A model generated the notes under the pieces. The model had not been told where the DNA came from, made no database searches, and worked only from the letters and a program-made list of their open reading frames with translations. Below, piece after piece: positions 5,398 through 5,485 of a stretch of 5,485 nucleotides of DNA. The translations under genes were made by a program, and so were the position numbers. Numbering within the stretch: the first letter of the stretch is position 1; every line of letters begins with the position of its first letter. Source of the DNA: CAYLYP01 sp964387795 (GTDB lineage: Bacteria; Bacteroidota; Bacteroidia; Bacteroidales; UBA7960). The stretch is taken from NCBI GenBank assembly GCA_964387795.1, contig CAYLYP010000135.1, positions 1 to 5,485 on the forward strand. Reading direction: 5' to 3'.

Positions 5398-5485
5398 ATT
5401 ACCATGGTATTACCCGGGAACAAGTTGGAAGTATGTTCCCCATTAAATACATCTAGGAAATAAGGTTTTTATCAATAAATTGGGG
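5398..5485. other. Non-coding window end
   Basis: No gene is supported here. A 19-codon open frame from the ATG at 5404 ends at a TAA and resembles nothing known. All minus-strand frames entering from the right edge are closed within a few codons. A 10-bp palindrome TACCATGGTA lies at 5400-5409, directly after the tandem array. Confidence 0.45.
5416..5440. repeat. Short inverted repeat next to the tandem array
   Basis: GGGAAC (5416-5421) and GTTCCC (5435-5440) are complementary around a 13-nt spacer. It follows the 11-bp array by 18 bp and the palindrome TACCATGGTA by 6 bp, so this corner of the window is dense in secondary structure. It may be a terminator for a gene beyond the right edge or a protein binding site. 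No T-tract follows. Confidence 0.4.

Overview
The window looks like a piece of an AT-rich chromosome from a Bacteroidetes (Bacteroidota) bacterium. The signs are a C-terminal type IX secretion (T9SS) sorting domain, a DUF4465 protein behind a cobalamin riboswitch, a soluble sensor kinase with the H-box style typical of the phylum (HDLKN), TAnnTTTG-type -7 promoter elements, and no strong Shine-Dalgarno sequences. Genus cannot be assigned from the sequence alone.

Layout. Positions 158-2533 (+) encode a 791-residue soluble hybrid sensor kinase: receiver, a cysteine-bearing PAS domain, two more PAS domains, HisKA and HATPase. Its stop codon lies inside a perfect 15-bp hairpin (2526-2558). A short AT-rich intergenic stretch follows, holding an imperfect inverted repeat and eight degenerate 8-bp units. 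The last unit runs into the stop codon of a convergent DeoR-family repressor gene (2731-3504, -). The repressor has its own promoter-like element and a very short predicted leader. A long hairpin (3641-3699) separates it from the next gene upstream on the same strand and probably terminates that gene's transcript.

The B12 unit occupies 3736-5130 on the minus strand. In transcript order it has a TACCTTTG -7 element (5130-5123), a cobalamin riboswitch with a full B12-box match (5118-4958), an unusually long leader of about 220 nt, and a gene for a secreted 333-residue protein with signal peptide, DUF4465 domain and T9SS type A sorting domain. The simplest reading is a cell-surface corrinoid-binding or corrinoid-scavenging protein that is made when B12 is scarce. 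No BtuB-like transporter gene lies in the window.

Right end. From 5131 to 5485 no gene is visible. The stretch contains a 117-bp tandem array with a strict 11-bp period (5281-5397). One half is G-rich and the other is built from a different unit in the same register, and the outer ends are complementary. A second small inverted repeat follows. This array is the most unexplained structure in the window. The three genes do not form one operon and no direct functional link between kinase, DeoR regulator and B12 protein is visible.
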